Assembly: GCA_024762925.1 (NCBI GenBank)
Contig: JANTGM010000001.1
Coordinates: 149,555-213,554, forward strand
Reading direction: 5' to 3'
DNA length: 64,000 nt
From: Kofleriaceae bacterium
GTDB lineage: Bacteria > Myxococcota_A > Polyangia > Haliangiales > Haliangiaceae
A program made the translations under genes and the position numbers. The notes beneath the pieces are model-generated. The model was not told the DNA's origin, made no database searches, and saw only the letters and a program-made list of their open reading frames with translations. Each line of letters begins with the position of its first letter. Position 1 is the stretch's first letter. Positions 60,490 through 64,000 of this stretch are shown here, one piece after another.

Positions 60490-61781
60490 TGACCGTAGCA
60501 ATCGTTGTTGGTGCCCAATGGGGCGATGAGGGAAAAGGGAAAGTTGTTGATCTGCTCAGCGAGGAGACCAAGATGGTCGTTCGCTACGGAGGTGGGGCAA
60601 ACGCAGGGCATACCCTCGTGCTCTCCGGCAAGCAGCTCATCACCCATCTCATTCCATCTGGTGTTCTGCATCCGGGAACCAAGTGTGTGCTTGGTGATGG
60701 CATGGTCATCGATCCCAATGTACTCGTGAAGGAGATTGGCGAGTGCAAGGCGATGGGACTTCTCGCTGGCGACGAACTGCTCATTGGGGAAGGTGCCCAC
60801 TTGGTGATGCCGTATCACAAGCTTCTCGAAGGGCTTCGAGAAGATAGGTCGGCGGAGCTTGGCAAGAGCATCGGAACGACACGACGAGGCATCGGACCCA
60901 CCTACGAATCAAAGTGCGCGCGCCGCGGTGTTCGTGCGATGGATCTGGGCAACCGGTCCCGCTTAGAAGAACTCTTTGAAGCCAACCTTGGCGAGATTCG
61001 CGCCTTGGTGTCGCACTACGGCAAAGAGCCGCCGAGCGCTGCGCAGGTGACCGAGTGGATCGACGAGCTGATGCGAGCCGGGGAGATTCTGTTGCCAAGT
61101 GTTGGTGATGCGGGACAGGCTGTGAGCCAAGCAATTGCCTCCGGGCAGCATGTTCTCTTCGAAGGAGCGCAGGGAGCTCTGCTCGATATCGACCACGGCA
61201 CATATCCCTACGTCACCTCCTCATCAACACTTGCGAGCGGCGCTCCCCAGAGTTTGGGCATAGGTCCCACTCGAATCGACAAGGTCATTGGCATCACCAA
61301 AGCCTATTGCACTCGGGTCGGCGAAGGTCCGTTTCCCACCGAGATGCAAGGCGCCGAAGAAGAGAGCTGGCGCGAAGCGGGGGGCGAGTTTGGTGCGACG
61401 ACTGGCAGACCTCGTCGTTGCGGCTGGCTTGACGCTGCCGCGCTGCGTCGCGTCGTAAGAACAAATGGGCTCTCATCATTGGCGCTCACCAAACTCGACA
61501 TTCTTTCGGGGCGTGGACCCATCAAGGTCTGTGTGGGGTATCGCGTCAATGGCGAGGTCATACGTGAGTTGCCAAGACGTGAGGAGCAAGGGCTAGAACC
61601 GGTCTATGAGGAGTTTGCTGGTTGGGATGAGGACATCAGTGGTGCGCGCTCGGTGGATGAGCTGCCGTCCAATGCCCGTAACTATGTGGCCGCACTAGAG
61701 GCCATGACTGGAGTCCCGTTCTGCCTGCTTTCGGTCGGCCCCGACAGAACACAGACCATCATTCTCCGTGAGCAGTTCTGA
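60489..61781 (+). CDS. purA: Adenylosuccinate synthase
   Basis: IMP to adenylosuccinate with GTP. 430 residues from ATG 60489, which shares its A with the hisZ stop (TAATG); a start 30 codons upstream inside hisZ is rejected. VAIVVGAQWGDEGKGKVVD, GGGANAGHT, GTTRRGIGP and SLALTKLDIL are the hallmark motifs. It pairs with the purH cluster at 42.6-46 kb. Confidence 0.98.
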   Translation: MTVAIVVGAQWGDEGKGKVVDLLSEETKMVVRYGGGANAGHTLVLSGKQLITHLIPSGVLHPGTKCVLGDGMVIDPNVLVKEIGECKAMGLLAGDELLIGEGAHLVMPYHKLLEGLREDRSAELGKSIGTTRRGIGPTYESKCARRGVRAMDLGNRSRLEELFEANLGEIRALVSHYGKEPPSAAQVTEWIDELMRAGEILLPSVGDAGQAVSQAIASGQHVLFEGAQGALLDIDHGTYPYVTSSSTLASGAPQSLGIGPTRIDKVIGITKAYCTRVGEGPFPTEMQGAEEESWREAGGEFGATTGRPRRCGWLDAAALRRVVRTNGLSSLALTKLDILSGRGPIKVCVGYRVNGEVIRELPRREEQGLEPVYEEFAGWDEDISGARSVDELPSNARNYVAALEAMTGVPFCLLSVGPDRTQTIILREQF

Positions 61782-61885
61782 GGGCCTCTCCGCGCGAGAA
61801 GCTCGTGAGCGCAATTCATATGATCTGCGCCAAACAGAAAAAAAGCGCCAAGGAACCTCTCTGTGTCGGGTTCCAAGTGGGTGAG

Positions 61886-61914
61886 TTGCAAGGAGCTTTG
61901 TATGTTCCTAAAAT
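61886..61914 (+). promoter_or_regulatory. Strong promoter for the GltJ-like gene
   Basis: TTGCAA (61886-61891), 17-bp spacer, TAAAAT (61909-61914), close to the sigma-70 consensus; start near 61921. Confidence 0.6.
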
Positions 61915-61926
61915 CCGAGACAGTTA

Positions 61927-61946
61927 GCACATCACCGCTGATGTGC
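61927..61946 (+). promoter_or_regulatory. 5' hairpin of the GltJ-like mRNA
   Basis: GCACATCA-CCGC-TGATGTGC, a perfect 8-bp stem within a few nt of the predicted transcript start and before the AAGGG ribosome site. Confidence 0.55.
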
Positions 61947-61960
61947 ATGAAGGGCTAAAG

Positions 61961-63757
<1,797 letters not shown>

Positions 63758-63769
63758 TTCGTATTCCGA

Positions 63770-64000
63770 GCCGAATGCTTAGAGGGGTCGCGCAGGTCGC
63801 GGCCCTTCGTGCGAGCGCGGTCTATCTTCATGGATTGCGACCGAGGAACAATGAAGAAGACTGGCAGAGCCCTTCTGTCCAGCGGGCGAGAATACGAGTG
63901 AGCGCGTTCTATGCCTCTGGATCCCACACTAGTGTGCGGCTCAGAGGAATAGAAATGTGCTGGCGACGGGAGCTCGTTCTTTGACAAGGCGCGAAGGACG
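63770..64000 (-). repeat. Dispersed repeat, copy C (inverted, runs to the window end)
   Basis: Reverse-complement copy: the 18-bp core at 63895-63912, and matches to copy B over GAACGA-CTCCCGTCGC, CACTAGTG and GCCAGTCTTCTTC-T-GTTCCTCGGTCGC. A diverged second core lies about 90 bp away (near 63820). Confidence 0.75.

Larger units (their letters stand above)
61782..61960. other. Spacer between purA and the GltJ-like gene
   Basis: Holds a GGAACC-N11-GGTTCC hairpin (61852-61874) without a T-run, then the promoter and hairpin listed next. Confidence 0.5.

Overview
The window is chromosomal DNA from a Gram-negative bacterium, most likely a member of the Myxococcota (former Deltaproteobacteria). 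The evidence is indirect: many lipoproteins with Asp/Gly-rich tails; two surface proteins ending in a Cys, a membrane helix and an Arg cluster, as in MYXO-CTERM sorting signals; a zinc-ribbon/GYF/TonB-C protein built like the gliding-motility protein GltJ; and a DUF4388 protein plus FHA, PilZ and GGDEF signalling proteins. I see no prophage, insertion sequence, CRISPR array, rRNA or tRNA. It reads as an ordinary chromosome with a dispersed intergenic repeat family.

Layout. 0-4.2 kb: a partial VWA lipoprotein, a small membrane protein, a 55-residue Cys-rich protein and an M28 peptidase with two PDZ domains. 4.3-7.6 kb: a solo biotin carboxylase and pyrG. 7.7-14.5 kb: one long operon, rpoN-hpf-ptsN-hprK-rapZ-ptsH-ptsI plus a tiny lipoprotein, i.e. 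sigma-54 with a complete regulatory (nitrogen-type) PTS and no sugar permease. 14.5-23.3 kb: a metalloprotease/beta-propeller/outer-membrane-barrel fusion, a histidine-kinase-like ATPase without the phospho-acceptor His, a CobW GTPase, a response regulator, a thioredoxin with an inserted PDZ domain, DUF4388, membrane and epimerase proteins. 23.3-28.5 kb: secreted and surface proteins and exonuclease III. 28.6-34.5 kb: an oxidative cluster (cytochrome P450, GMC oxidoreductase, gluconate-dehydrogenase-subunit-3-like protein, a hypothetical protein) bracketed by TetR and GntR regulators. 34.8-40.9 kb: lon, dnaK, a MepA-type endopeptidase and a secreted protein. 41-47.9 kb: a MerR-like and a sigma-region-4-like regulator, then purH-purD-purE-tsaC-DUF1015. 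48-52.4 kb: a lipoprotein, a sulfatase, an FHA-GGDEF cyclase and a long non-coding stretch. 52.5-57.5 kb: a MATE exporter, an acetyltransferase, a lipoprotein, an FHA/PilZ protein and a Nif3-like protein. 57.5-64 kb: serA-hisZ-purA and the GltJ-like protein.

How the genes fit together. The 7.7-14.5 kb operon holds both phosphorylation routes for HPr: EI on His18 and HPr kinase on Ser49. PtsN is the likely final phospho-acceptor, so this is probably a nutrient-sensing relay coupled to sigma-54 and ribosome hibernation. The purine genes purH, purD, purE and purA are in two places. The cyclase and the PilZ protein suggest c-di-GMP signalling, and the GltJ-like protein suggests a motility or envelope machine.

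The least explained material is: (1) a compact unit before the MATE exporter (operator-like palindrome, promoter, 45-codon ORF, strong terminator) that looks like a leader or attenuator; (2) three copies of a modular intergenic repeat sharing an identical 18-bp core; (3) the PDZ insertion inside a TlpA-like thioredoxin; (4) the protease/propeller/barrel fusion; (5) the conserved-looking 55-residue Cys-rich protein at 1512-1679.
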